The notes: generated by a model from the sequence alone, not told the origin. Counted from the first letter of the stretch, positions 1-7,545 are shown. The stretch: 18,537 bases of DNA from an uncultured Megasphaera sp. (GCA_902464195.1 CABQJB010000016.1:1-18537), one strand, 5' to 3'. Made by a program: numbers and translations.

Positions 1-825
1 CTCCATGCCATTGAAAAGGGGATGGACATCGCCCTGGCCAATAAAGAAACCCTCGTCGCTGCCGGCGAACTGGTCATGAAGGAAGCCGCAGCCCGCGGCG
101 TCCGCATCCTGCCCGTAGACAGCGAGCACGGGGCTATCTTCCAGTGCCTCCAGGGACGCCGCCAGGAAGAAGTGGCCAAACTGCTGGTCACGGCTTCCGG
201 CGGTCCCCATTTCCGCCGGCCGGCGTCGGAATTTTCGTCGATTACGGTCGAACAGTGCCTTAAGCATCCGACATGGAATATGGGCGGCAAAATCACCATC
301 GACTCGGCGACGATGTTCAATAAGGGCCTGGAAGTCATCGAAGCTCACTGGCTCTTCCACATGCCCTTTGATAAGATTGAAGTCGTCATCCAGCCGCAGA
401 GCATCATCCACTCCATGATCGAGTTCATCGACGGCTCTGTCCTGGCCCAGCTGGGCATGCCCGATATGCGGCTGCCCATCCAGTACGCCTTTACTTATCC
501 AGAGCGGATGGCTGTCCGCGGTGCCCGGCCCATCGACTGGAAGACGCTGGGGACGCTGGAATTCTTCCCGCCTGACGACGAGAAGTTCCCGTCTATCGGC
601 CTGGCTTATGAAGCCGGCCGCATCGGCGGCACCATGCCCTGTGTCCTCAATGGGGCCAATGAAGTTGCTGTCTATGCTTTTTTGCGTAAGGAGATTTCCT
701 TTACGCGTATTTTTGATATTGTCCGTACTGTCATGGAACGGCATACGGTCTCGCACGACGTCACCTTGGCGTCTATCCGCCAGGCCGACGCCTGGGCCCG
801 CCGTTGTGCCGCTTCCTTGCTGTAG
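1..825 (+). CDS. dxr: 1-deoxy-D-xylulose 5-phosphate reductoisomerase (5'-truncated by window edge)
   Basis: Cytosolic NADPH-dependent enzyme of the MEP isoprenoid pathway; it converts DXP to 2-C-methyl-D-erythritol 4-phosphate. The reading frame is open from base 1 and continues upstream of the window, so the N-terminal NADPH-binding part is missing. Visible family signatures are ANKETLVAAG near the start, PVDSEHGAIFQCL (metal-binding Asp and Glu), the GPHFR loop, IDSATMFNKGLEVIEAHWLF and the NGANEVAV segment. About 275 residues of the usual ~390 are present, and the C-terminus ends normally at a TAG. The stop lies 14 bases before the GTG of rseP, followed by ispG two genes on, the classic MEP/envelope operon order. 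Identification is by motif recognition and is secure. Confidence 0.96.
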   Translation, partial: LHAIEKGMDIALANKETLVAAGELVMKEAAARGVRILPVDSEHGAIFQCLQGRRQEEVAKLLVTASGGPHFRRPASEFSSITVEQCLKHPTWNMGGKITIDSATMFNKGLEVIEAHWLFHMPFDKIEVVIQPQSIIHSMIEFIDGSVLAQLGMPDMRLPIQYAFTYPERMAVRGARPIDWKTLGTLEFFPPDDEKFPSIGLAYEAGRIGGTMPCVLNGANEVAVYAFLRKEISFTRIFDIVRTVMERHTVSHDVTLASIRQADAWARRCAASLL

Positions 826-839
826 AAAGGGGATTTCCC

Positions 840-1862
840 GTGGGTCTTACTATTTTAGCGACGATCTTCGTCTTCAGTGTCATCGTCTTCGTCCATGAAC
901 TGGGCCATTTTGCGACGGCCAAATGGGCGGGGATGCAGGTCGATGAGTTCGCACTCGGCTTCGGTCCCAAAGTGTACAGTGTACGCCGCGGCGACACCGA
1001 ATATTCCCTGCGGGCCATTCCTCTCGGCGGGTTCAACCGCATCGCCGGCATGACCGAAGACGAAGAGCTGAATGAAAAATCCTTCCTGAGTCAACCCGTC
1101 TGGAAGCGCCTGATCGTCATCGCCGCCGGCGGCATCATGAACTTCGTCCTGGCTATCTTCCTCTTGTGGGGCCTGTTCTTCGTCGTCGGCACGGTGACCG
1201 TTTCGCCGGAAGCCATCGTCGGCTCGACTATTGCCGGTTCGCCGGCTGAACAGTCGGGCCTCGCAGCCGGTGACCGCATCGTCCGCATCGGCAACCAGGA
1301 GATTTCCAAATGGACCGACATTTCTCAGGCCGTTGCGCCGTACAGCCACGCCGTGGTCACTGTTGAAATCGAACGGGACGGCCAGATTCAAGGCGTCGAA
1401 ATGGTGCCTGAAGTCGACAGTGCCTCGAAGAAAGCCATGCTCGGCGTCATGCCCATGACGACGAAAGAAGCCCATGGCTTCTTTGAATCGGCCGGTATGG
1501 CCGTGCAGCGGACGGGTAAGATATGTCAGCTCATGATCGTCGGCCTCTATGATATGGTGACGGGCCGGGAAAAAGCCGAAGTTGCCGGTCCTATCGGCGT
1601 CGCCCAGCTGGCCGGCCAGGTAGCCGCGTCGGGCTTTGCCAACTTGCTCATGTTCACGGCTTTTCTTAGCCTTAACCTGGGCATCTTGAATCTCCTGCCC
1701 GTACCACTCCTTGATGGAGGCTATATTATTTTATTGATTCTCGAAGGAATTACGCGTCGGCGGATGCCGAAACGGGCGTTGTACTATATCCAGGTCACAG
1801 GGGCTGTCCTCTTGGGGTCCTTGTTCCTCTTCGCCATGTTTCAGGATCTCAGCCGCTTTTAG
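840..1862 (+). CDS. rseP: RIP metalloprotease RseP (site-2 protease)
   Basis: Inner-membrane zinc protease that cuts substrates within the membrane, typically anti-sigma factors or signal-peptide remnants. I place the start at GTG 840, not at the in-frame ATG at 804, because 804 lies inside dxr and AAAGGGG at 826-832 sits 7 bases before the GTG. The product is 340 aa. TM1 carries the zinc-binding HELGH at residues 19-23, followed by a second membrane segment near 95-120. A PDZ domain spans roughly 110-195, and the LLPVPLLDGG motif near 285-294 supplies the third zinc ligand (Asp292). A final TM helix ends at the C-terminus. Length and order are standard. Flanking by dxr and ispG supports the call. 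Confidence 0.96.
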   Translation: MGLTILATIFVFSVIVFVHELGHFATAKWAGMQVDEFALGFGPKVYSVRRGDTEYSLRAIPLGGFNRIAGMTEDEELNEKSFLSQPVWKRLIVIAAGGIMNFVLAIFLLWGLFFVVGTVTVSPEAIVGSTIAGSPAEQSGLAAGDRIVRIGNQEISKWTDISQAVAPYSHAVVTVEIERDGQIQGVEMVPEVDSASKKAMLGVMPMTTKEAHGFFESAGMAVQRTGKICQLMIVGLYDMVTGREKAEVAGPIGVAQLAGQVAASGFANLLMFTAFLSLNLGILNLLPVPLLDGGYIILLILEGITRRRMPKRALYYIQVTGAVLLGSLFLFAMFQDLSRF

Positions 1863-1877
1863 AAAGGCAGGCCTTGC

Positions 1878-2945
1878 ATGAAACGTAGAAAATCTCTTCC
1901 CGTCCAGGCGGGCAGCGTCACCATCGGTGGCGATGCACCCGTATCGGTCCAGACCATGTCGACGGTCAATCCGGCCCACATGGCCGAAGCCGTCGTCGAT
2001 GCCCGCCGTCTGGCGTCGTATGGCGCTGAAATCCTGCGCTTCGCCGTCCCCGATATGGAAGCGGCCAAAGGCCTGGCTGCCGTCGTTCAGGCCGTGGATA
2101 TCCCCATTGTTGCTGATATCCACTTCGATTACCGCCTGGCCCTGGCCGCCGTCGACAGTGGTGTCCAGGCCCTGCGCATCAATCCGGGCAATATCGGATC
2201 TGACGACAACGTCGTCAAAGTCGTCGAAAAGGTGCGCCCTAAAGGCATTCCCATCCGCATCGGCATCAATACGGGATCCCTGCCGGAAGATATCCTGGCC
2301 CGGAGCGGCGGCCATCCGACGGCAGCGGGCATGGTCGAAGGGGCCCTGCGCCATATCCGTATCCTGGAACGCATGGATTACCGCAATATGGTCATTTCCC
2401 TCAAGGCCTCCGACGTGCCCTTGATGATCGAAGCCTACGAAACCCTGGCTGACAAGGTGCCTTATGCTCTGCACTTAGGCGTAACCGAGACCGGCCTGGT
2501 CCGCGAAGGGAGTATCAAGTCGGCCATCGGTATCGGCACGCTGCTCCACGAAGGCATCGGCGATACGATCCGCGTATCCCTGACGGGCGATCCCGTCGAA
2601 GAAATCAAGGCCGGTCAGACCATTCTCAGTTCCCTTGGCCTGCGCCATTTCGGGCCGACCCTCATTTCCTGTCCGACCTGCGGCCGGACCCAGGTCCACC
2701 TCATCGACCTGGCAAAGGAAGTGGAAGAAGCCATTTCCCATCTGACTGTGCCCATCAAGGTCGCCGTCATGGGCTGTGTCGTCAACGGTCCCGGTGAAGC
2801 CCGGGAAGCCGATTTCGGCATTGCCGGCGGCAAGGGGAAGGGCATCGTTTTTTCCCATGGCCAGGTCCTGCGTACTGTGCCGGAAGACCGGCTCGTGTCC
2901 AGCCTGCTGGAAGAAATCGAAAAAACCATTGCAAAGGAGTCCTAA
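1878..2945 (+). CDS. ispG: 4-hydroxy-3-methylbut-2-en-1-yl diphosphate synthase (IspG/GcpE)
   Basis: A 4Fe-4S enzyme of the MEP pathway that reductively converts ME-cPP to HMBPP. The 355-aa protein has the short bacterial architecture: a TIM barrel followed by a cluster-binding C-terminal domain, without the plant/Chlamydia insert. Cluster ligands are visible as Cys265 and Cys268 in CPTCGR, Cys300 in MGCVVNGPGE, and Glu307. The start is ATG 1878, preceded by GAAAGGCAGG and 15 bases after the rseP stop. It belongs to the same transcription unit as dxr, rseP and proS. Nothing is odd about length or active site. The cytosolic location is inferred from the family. Confidence 0.97.
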   Translation: MKRRKSLPVQAGSVTIGGDAPVSVQTMSTVNPAHMAEAVVDARRLASYGAEILRFAVPDMEAAKGLAAVVQAVDIPIVADIHFDYRLALAAVDSGVQALRINPGNIGSDDNVVKVVEKVRPKGIPIRIGINTGSLPEDILARSGGHPTAAGMVEGALRHIRILERMDYRNMVISLKASDVPLMIEAYETLADKVPYALHLGVTETGLVREGSIKSAIGIGTLLHEGIGDTIRVSLTGDPVEEIKAGQTILSSLGLRHFGPTLISCPTCGRTQVHLIDLAKEVEEAISHLTVPIKVAVMGCVVNGPGEAREADFGIAGGKGKGIVFSHGQVLRTVPEDRLVSSLLEEIEKTIAKES

Positions 2946-2948
2946 CTC

Positions 2949-4682
2949 ATGTTAGCATCGAAATTGTATAGTCCGACGCTGCGGGAAATCCCGGCAGACG
3001 CCGAAATCGCCAGCCATCAGTATATGTTGAAAGCCGGAATGATCCGCAAGAATGGCGGCGGCTTGTATTCTTTCCTGCCCTTAGGCCGCCGGGTCGAACT
3101 CAAGATCGAAGCCATCGTCCGCGAAGAAATGAACAACATCGGCGCCCAGGAAATCATGATGCCCATTATGCAGCCGGCTGAAATCTGGCACGAATCGGGC
3201 CGCTGGAATGCCTATGGACCGGAAATGTTCAAACTCGAAGACCGCCATGGCAATCATTTCTGCCTCGGGCCGACACACGAAGAATTGATTACGACCCTGG
3301 TCCGCAATGAACTGCGTTCGTACAAACAGATGCCTGTCACGCTGTGGCAGATGCAGAATAAATACCGCGACGAAATCCGTCCGCGGTTCGGCCTCATGCG
3401 CAGCCGTGAATTCGTCATGAAAGACGCGTATTCCTTCGACGTCGATGAAGAAGGCCTGCACAAGAGCTACCAGGATGAATACGATGCCTATACGCGCATC
3501 TTCACGCGCTGCGGCCTGAATTTCAAGCCCGTCGAAGCCGACAGCGGCCAGATTGGCGGCAATCATACCCATGAATTCATGGCCCTGGCCCAGGCTGGCG
3601 AAGCCGAAATCGTATCGTGCTCGAAATGTGACTATGCTGCCGATATCGAAAAAGCCGTCCCTCAGGCCATCGAAATGCCGGCAGAAGACGCCAAAGACGT
3701 GGAACTCATCGAAACGCCGAACTGCTCGACCATTGAAGATTTGGCCCAGTTCCTCCACATTCCCGTCGAAAAGACGATCAAAGCCGTCACCTTCACCATT
3801 GACGGTGAAAAAACAGTCCTCTGCATGGTCCGCGGCGACCATGAAGTCAATGATGTCGCTGTCCAGAACTTCGTCGGCGGCAATGTCATCGAACCGGCGA
3901 CGGAAGACGAATTGAAGGCCCACGGCCTCCAGCCGGGCTATATGAGCCCCATGGGTGCTGATAAACCGGATAATGAAAAATTCTTCGTCCTCGTCGACCC
4001 GTCAGCCATGAACGTCCCCAACGGCGTCACCGGTGCCAACAAGGCCGGCTATCATTATCAGAACGTCAATCCGTCGCGGGATTTCAAAGGCGTGACAGTT
4101 ACGACTATCCGCAATATGGTCGAAGGCGACAAATGCCCGCACTGCGGCGCACCTGTTGAAATCGTCCGCGGCATCGAAGTCGGCCAGGTCTTTGAATTGG
4201 GGACGAAGTATTCCGAAGCCCTCCATGCGACCTTCCTTGACCAGAACGGCAAGGCCAAGCCCTACGTCATGGGCTGCTATGGTATCGGCGTTACCCGCAC
4301 CATCGCTGCGGCCATCGAACAGTTCCACGATGAACACGGTATCATGTGGCCTGTCGCTATCGCGCCTTTTGAAGTGGCTATCGTCCCGGTCAGCAGCAAG
4401 GACCAAGACCAGGTCCGCATCGCCGGCGACCTCTATCAGGCCTTGCAGGCTGCCAAGGCCGACGTCCTCCTCGACGACCGCAACGAACGGGCTGGCGTCA
4501 AATTCAACGATGCTGACCTCATCGGTTATCCTGTCCGGGTCACGGTCGGCAAGAAGAGCGCTGCCGAAGGCACTGTCGAAATCAAGATCCGCCGGACTGG
4601 CGAACAGGAAGTCGTTCCTATCGACCAGGCCGTTGCCCGCGTCCAGGAAATCTTAGCTGACCTGCGCAGCAAGAATATGTAA
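2949..4682 (+). CDS. proS: prolyl-tRNA synthetase, bacterial type with editing domain
   Basis: Class II aminoacyl-tRNA synthetase that charges tRNA-Pro. The 577-aa length fits the bacterial form carrying the YbaK-like INS editing domain (roughly residues 225-405), which removes mischarged Ala. Motif 2 is seen as RDEIRPRFGLMRSREF from residue 140, and motif 3 as GCYGIGVTRT from residue 442. A C-terminal anticodon-binding domain follows (DVLLDDRNERAGVKF region). The SD AAAGGAG at 2933-2939 lies inside the 3' end of ispG, and the ATG comes only 3 bases after the ispG stop, so the two are translationally close. It is the last gene of the dxr-rseP-ispG-proS unit, followed by a weak hairpin terminator. 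Confidence 0.97.
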   Translation: MLASKLYSPTLREIPADAEIASHQYMLKAGMIRKNGGGLYSFLPLGRRVELKIEAIVREEMNNIGAQEIMMPIMQPAEIWHESGRWNAYGPEMFKLEDRHGNHFCLGPTHEELITTLVRNELRSYKQMPVTLWQMQNKYRDEIRPRFGLMRSREFVMKDAYSFDVDEEGLHKSYQDEYDAYTRIFTRCGLNFKPVEADSGQIGGNHTHEFMALAQAGEAEIVSCSKCDYAADIEKAVPQAIEMPAEDAKDVELIETPNCSTIEDLAQFLHIPVEKTIKAVTFTIDGEKTVLCMVRGDHEVNDVAVQNFVGGNVIEPATEDELKAHGLQPGYMSPMGADKPDNEKFFVLVDPSAMNVPNGVTGANKAGYHYQNVNPSRDFKGVTVTTIRNMVEGDKCPHCGAPVEIVRGIEVGQVFELGTKYSEALHATFLDQNGKAKPYVMGCYGIGVTRTIAAAIEQFHDEHGIMWPVAIAPFEVAIVPVSSKDQDQVRIAGDLYQALQAAKADVLLDDRNERAGVKFNDADLIGYPVRVTVGKKSAAEGTVEIKIRRTGEQEVVPIDQAVARVQEILADLRSKNM

Positions 4683-4714
4683 ATAGAACGCATATGTTAT
4701 AAAAATATTTTCGT

Positions 4715-4750
4715 AAAACGGGGAAAAATGCTTGTATTTTTTCCCGTTTT
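4715..4750 (+). terminator. Weak hairpin terminator after proS
   Basis: The left arm at 4715-4728 and the right arm at 4737-4750 pair almost completely (A4-C-G-run-A5 against T6-CCC-GTTTT) with one bulged G and an 8-base loop. The A-tract/T-tract layout suits a Rho-independent terminator, but the T-run lies mostly inside the stem. The loop contains the -35 box of the marR promoter, so stop and start signals overlap here. Confidence 0.55.
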
Positions 4751-4760
4751 ATTCTATACT
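4732..4760 (+). promoter_or_regulatory. Sigma-A-type promoter of the marR gene
   Basis: The -35 box TTGTAT at 4732-4737 and the -10 box TATACT at 4755-4760 are separated by exactly 17 bases. The -10 box abuts the palindromic operator that starts at 4760, so bound repressor would block transcription initiation. Confidence 0.75.
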
Positions 4761-4783
4761 TTTGATTAGCAAGCTAATCAAAA
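4760..4783. promoter_or_regulatory. Palindromic operator, probable MarR autoregulatory site
   Basis: The 20-base core TTGATTAGCAAGCTAATCAA (4762-4781) is a perfect inverted repeat with 9-base arms and an AA spacer. Adding the flanking T/A pairs makes 11-base arms from 4760 to 4783. It sits immediately after the -10 box, covering the expected transcription start, and immediately before the SD AGAGGGGA (4783-4790). MarR-family dimers usually bind such 16-20-bp AT-rich palindromes in their own promoters, so negative autoregulation is the natural inference. Confidence 0.8.
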
Positions 4784-4796
4784 GAGGGGAAGACAT

Positions 4797-5282
4797 ATGA
4801 GATTTGAAGCATTCCCGACGCGGGAAGAATTGGAAAGACATGCCCGGATCATTCCGGAAATCGAACCGTCGGCGGTCCTGGCCATGCTGCGCATCTCCCA
4901 GGCCGCTGAAATCATCCGCTCGTCCATCAACGACGTCCTGGCCAAACAGTACCACCTGTCCCAGGGGAAACTGCGGGTCATGATCGTCTTGCACCAGAAC
5001 CCGGATGGCATTGCGCCGTCCAAACTGGCCGAGAAGACCGGCGTGACCCGGGCGACGATTACGACCATGGTCAAGCGTATGGTCCGCGATGGATTGACGA
5101 CGGTCGTCATCGACCAGGAAGACAAGCGGGGCAAAAAGGTCAGCCTCACGGCCCAGGGCCGCCAGTTCATGGGCCAGGTACTGCCAGGCCATTATCTGCG
5201 CATTTCGACGCTCATGAATCGCCTCAGCGGAGACGAACAGGCCGAACTCATCCGCCTGCTGACGAAACTGAGCCAGAAATGA
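4797..5282 (+). CDS. MarR-family winged-helix transcriptional regulator
   Basis: DNA-binding regulator of 161 aa, acting as a dimer in the cytosol by family analogy. The winged-helix domain spans roughly residues 52-125, with a recognition helix in TGVTRATITTMVKRMVRDG (81-99) and a wing in DQEDKRGKKVSLT (106-118). A 45-residue N-terminal helix and a C-terminal helix (about 130-161) would form the dimer interface. SD AGAGGGGA precedes ATG 4797 by 6 bases. The gene is monocistronic, with its own promoter, a palindromic operator and a strong terminator at 5300-5331. No effector gene such as a pump, hydrolase or peroxiredoxin is adjacent, so its regulon and ligand are unknown. Cysteine is absent, which argues against OhrR-like thiol sensing. 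Confidence 0.92.
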   Translation: MRFEAFPTREELERHARIIPEIEPSAVLAMLRISQAAEIIRSSINDVLAKQYHLSQGKLRVMIVLHQNPDGIAPSKLAEKTGVTRATITTMVKRMVRDGLTTVVIDQEDKRGKKVSLTAQGRQFMGQVLPGHYLRISTLMNRLSGDEQAELIRLLTKLSQK

Positions 5283-5299
5283 TTTTCTCAGCAAATCTT

Positions 5300-5331
5300 A
5301 ACCTGAAAAGCCTTGCTTTTCAGGTTTTTTT
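5300..5331 (+). terminator. Rho-independent terminator of marR
   Basis: ACCTGAAAAG (5301-5310) pairs perfectly with CTTTTCAGGT (5316-5325), extendable by one A-T pair, around a CCTTG loop. A run of T follows to 5331. This is the clearest terminator in the window. Confidence 0.93.
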
Positions 5332-5341
5332 CATTTTTCTC

Positions 5342-5350
5342 TGTTACACT
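5342..5350 (+). promoter_or_regulatory. Possible extended -10 promoter for the Arg-rich orphan gene
   Basis: TGTTACACT gives a TGn extension followed by TACACT (4 of 6 matches to TATAAT). No convincing -35 box lies 16-18 bases upstream, because that space is occupied by the marR terminator. A promoter is expected here since the marR unit terminates just before. Confidence 0.4.
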
Positions 5351-5384
5351 GGGGGAAAAATGGACAAAGAAAGAAGGTTTGCTC

Positions 5385-6107
5385 ATGTATCTGCCTCGTG
5401 ACTTCCGTCAGGATTTCCATTATCTTTCCCTGCACTCGTCCCTGCTGGAAGAGCTTTCCCTGCTCTATGGCCTGTCCCTGGAGCGGACGAAAGGCCAGGC
5501 CGGCCGGATCCGCCGCTGCCGCCGTATGACCCGGGACTTGCTCATGGCCTGCCGCCAGCAGCCGGACCAGCCGGAATATCCCTACCTCCTGGGCGTTCTC
5601 CTGGAACGGGCCGGTCAATGGCCGCTGACCAGACGGCCCCGGTGGGCCTATGACCAGGCCGAGGGATATTATGAACGGGCCTGGCAGCTCCAGCAGCGGC
5701 AGCCGCCAGGTACGTATGACCGCCGGCACTACCTGCGGCCGGCGGTGGCCCTGCTGCGCCTGAGCCTGCGCCAAAGGCAGGAAGAACGGTTCTATGCCTG
5801 GTGGGACCGCTGCGGCGGTCTGCGCCGCTTCCACTGCGATGTCCAGGCCCTGTTCCAGGTGCGCTGGCTCATCGTCAAGGAAGACTATGGACGGGCCGCT
5901 TTTATGCTTCAGAATCTGCATGGCCTGGCCGGCCGGAAGAGTGCCTTTTCGCCAGCCCGGGCCCGCATCCTTTCGGATATCGTCACGGTGGCCTGCCAGG
6001 GGCCGGAGACGTCTTTGCAGGGGACTTATGGTCCCTATGTCCGCCAAGTCCTGTGGGATGTCCTTTTTCCTGTCAGGCCGCGACAAATGGCGGACTCCGT
6101 GTTATAA
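5385..6107 (+). CDS. Protein of unknown function, arginine-rich (240 aa)
   Basis: I do not recognise this protein. I chose ATG 5385, preceded by AGAAGG (5372-5377); an upstream in-frame start at 5313 would fall inside the marR terminator. The composition is striking: 34 Arg but only 3 Lys, with 7 Trp and many Gln. There is no signal peptide or membrane segment. Stretches such as YPYLLGVLLERAGQW and AEGYYERAWQLQQRQ look like amphipathic helix pairs of a TPR-like solenoid, but that is only an impression. It lies alone between the marR terminator and mazG; its stop codon TAA is part of the mazG -10 box. Codon usage resembles the neighbours, arguing for a real gene. A nucleic-acid or protein-scaffold role is conceivable but unsupported. 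Confidence 0.75.
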   Translation: MYLPRDFRQDFHYLSLHSSLLEELSLLYGLSLERTKGQAGRIRRCRRMTRDLLMACRQQPDQPEYPYLLGVLLERAGQWPLTRRPRWAYDQAEGYYERAWQLQQRQPPGTYDRRHYLRPAVALLRLSLRQRQEERFYAWWDRCGGLRRFHCDVQALFQVRWLIVKEDYGRAAFMLQNLHGLAGRKSAFSPARARILSDIVTVACQGPETSLQGTYGPYVRQVLWDVLFPVRPRQMADSVL

Positions 6108-6108
6108 T
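6100..6108 (+). promoter_or_regulatory. Extended -10 promoter of mazG
   Basis: TGT followed by a perfect TATAAT (6103-6108) makes a TGn extended -10 element. No good -35 box is seen at the right distance, which is usual for extended -10 promoters. It overlaps the stop codon of the upstream orphan, about 40 bases before the mazG ATG. Confidence 0.6.
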
Positions 6109-6148
6109 GACAGGCATAGGCATATTTGCCGAGAAATGAGGAACTGCT

Positions 6149-7174
6149 ATGGAAATCAAGATCATCCCCCTGGGGAGTGACGATAAGCCGCTGGATTCGT
6201 ACGGCCAGGCCGGCAAGTCCTTTGCCGAGACCTATGCGCCAGTCATCGAGCTGCTGCTGCGCGAAAGCCGCCTCCATGCCGTCGTCCATACCGTCCCGGG
6301 CGGGCCGGCTATGGCCCGGGCCGTATGCCGCCTCATCGAGGAGGCGCGGAAGCGGCAGGGGGTCGATGCCGAGACCATGCCTTTCGATGTGACGCCCATC
6401 GTCGACGTGACAGCTCGTCTGCGCCGCGAAGACGGCTGCCCCTGGGACAAAGCCCAGACCCACCAGACCTTGCGCCGCTATCTCATCGAAGAGGTCTATG
6501 AAATGCTCGATGCCATCGACAACCACGACGTAGCGGGCATCCGGGAAGAATTGGGGGACATCCTCTATCAGGTCGCCATCCATGCCCGCATTGCCCAGGA
6601 AAAAGGCCTTTTTTCGGCCCAAGATGTCGTAAAAGACGTCACGGATAAGATGATTCGGCGTCATCCCTACGTTTTTAGCCAAAAAAGCCTTGAAAACATA
6701 GGTACGAGTATGTTAAACTGGGATAGATTAAAGCAAGGCGAACAACGCCAGCAGCATGCTCACCTGCTGGATGGCGTCGTTCCCGGACTGCCGTCGCTCC
6801 TGGCTGCAGATAAACTTCAGGAAAAAGCGGCCAAGACCGGTTTCGACTGGCCCGATGTCCAGGGCGTCTGGGATAAGTTCCATGAAAAATGGGAAGAATT
6901 CCGTCAGGCCCTTGGCGAAGGTGATCCCGTCCATGCCGAAGAAGAAGCTGGGGATGTCCTGTTCGTCTTTGCAAATTTATGCCGACACTATCATATAGAG
7001 CCGGAATGTGCGTTACATCGGGCTAACTGTAAATTCCGACGCCGCTTTGCTCACGTAGAGGACCGGGTCCGCCAGTCGGGCCGGCCGTGGGATGCTTTTA
7101 CGCTGGATGAGCTCGACTCGTTCTGGCAGGAAGCCAAACAGATAGAACGGCAGAAGAAAAATACAGATAGTTAG
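6149..7174 (+). CDS. mazG: MazG-family nucleoside triphosphate pyrophosphohydrolase
   Basis: Hydrolyses (d)NTPs to NMP and PPi, a nucleotide-pool cleaning role that can also lower ppGpp. The 341-aa protein starts at ATG 6149 with TGAGGA at 6137-6142. Two tandem MazG domains are visible. The first begins near residue 88 (VTARLRREDGCPWDKAQTHQ) and has EEVYE plus EELGDILYQ metal-binding motifs. The second begins near 215 (LPSLLAADKLQEKAA) and has EEEAGDVLF. Firmicute YabN-type MazG carries a ~200-residue tetrapyrrole-methylase-like domain in front. Here only ~80 residues precede MazG, and VVHTVPGGPAMARAV resembles a fragment of that domain. The stop is 40 bases before hup. Confidence 0.93.
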   Translation: MEIKIIPLGSDDKPLDSYGQAGKSFAETYAPVIELLLRESRLHAVVHTVPGGPAMARAVCRLIEEARKRQGVDAETMPFDVTPIVDVTARLRREDGCPWDKAQTHQTLRRYLIEEVYEMLDAIDNHDVAGIREELGDILYQVAIHARIAQEKGLFSAQDVVKDVTDKMIRRHPYVFSQKSLENIGTSMLNWDRLKQGEQRQQHAHLLDGVVPGLPSLLAADKLQEKAAKTGFDWPDVQGVWDKFHEKWEEFRQALGEGDPVHAEEEAGDVLFVFANLCRHYHIEPECALHRANCKFRRRFAHVEDRVRQSGRPWDAFTLDELDSFWQEAKQIERQKKNTDS

Positions 7175-7192
7175 CGTTACCCAGATGTAACG
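7175..7192 (+). repeat. Small inverted repeat in the hup leader
   Basis: CGTTAC (7175-7180) and GTAACG (7187-7192) form a 6-bp stem with a 6-base loop, directly after the mazG stop and just upstream of the strong hup SD AAAGGAGG (7197-7204). There is no T-run, so it is not a terminator. It could be an operator, an mRNA-stabilising 5' hairpin or chance. Confidence 0.4.
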
Positions 7193-7214
7193 ATTTAAAG
7201 GAGGACCTAGTATC

Positions 7215-7493
7215 ATGAACAAAACAGAATTAATCGCTGCAGTCGCACAGAAATCCGATTTGACCAAGAAAGACGCTGAAAAAGCTGTAAAAGCTGTATT
7301 CGAAGCCATCAGCGACAGCCTCACCCAGGGCGATAAAGTACAGATCATCGGCTTTGGCACTTTTGAAGTCCGTCAGCGTAAAGCCCGTGAAGGCCGCAAC
7401 CCGCGCAACAACGAACCGATTCAGATCGAAGCATCCAAGACCCCGGCTTTCAAAGCTGGCAAACAGCTCAAAGATTTGGTCAACAACAAATAA
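7215..7493 (+). CDS. hup: HU-family nucleoid DNA-binding protein
   Basis: Small basic histone-like protein of 92 aa that bends and compacts DNA as a dimer. The N-terminal MNKTELIAAVA, the helical dimerisation segment and the GFGTFEVRQRKAREGRNP arm signature are all present. The tip of the arm reads NPRNNEPIQIEAS instead of the more common NPxTGExI form, a mild variation. AAAGGAGG stands 10 bases before ATG 7215, a strong ribosome site suited to an abundant protein. It is followed by a good terminator at 7506-7540. The 40-base gap from mazG is too short for certainty about a separate promoter, but one probably lies in the mazG 3' end. Confidence 0.97.
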   Translation: MNKTELIAAVAQKSDLTKKDAEKAVKAVFEAISDSLTQGDKVQIIGFGTFEVRQRKAREGRNPRNNEPIQIEASKTPAFKAGKQLKDLVNNK

Positions 7494-7505
7494 GGTACGA
7501 TTCCG

Positions 7506-7540
7506 AAGGGCCGCATGAAAAACGGCCCTTTTCTTTTCTT
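7506..7540 (+). terminator. Rho-independent terminator of hup
   Basis: AAGGGCCG (7506-7513) pairs with CGGCCCTT (7523-7530) around a 9-base A-rich loop, followed by the T-rich tail TTCTTTTCTT. Confidence 0.92.
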
Positions 7541-7545
7541 GCAAA

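Noticed and set aside
5313..5384. Upstream ATG 5313 as the start of the orphan gene
   Set aside because: It would begin in the loop of the marR terminator without a ribosome site; 5385 has AGAAGG at a good distance.
5331..6086. 251-codon minus-strand frame opposite the Arg-rich orphan
   Set aside because: The + strand frame has an SD, codon usage like its neighbours and fits between the terminator and the next promoter. The antisense frame has low-complexity Pro/Gln runs and would end inside the marR terminator. I keep a small doubt because neither strand has a known domain.
7175..7192. Hairpin after mazG as a terminator
   Set aside because: The stem is only 6 bp and is not followed by a T-run.
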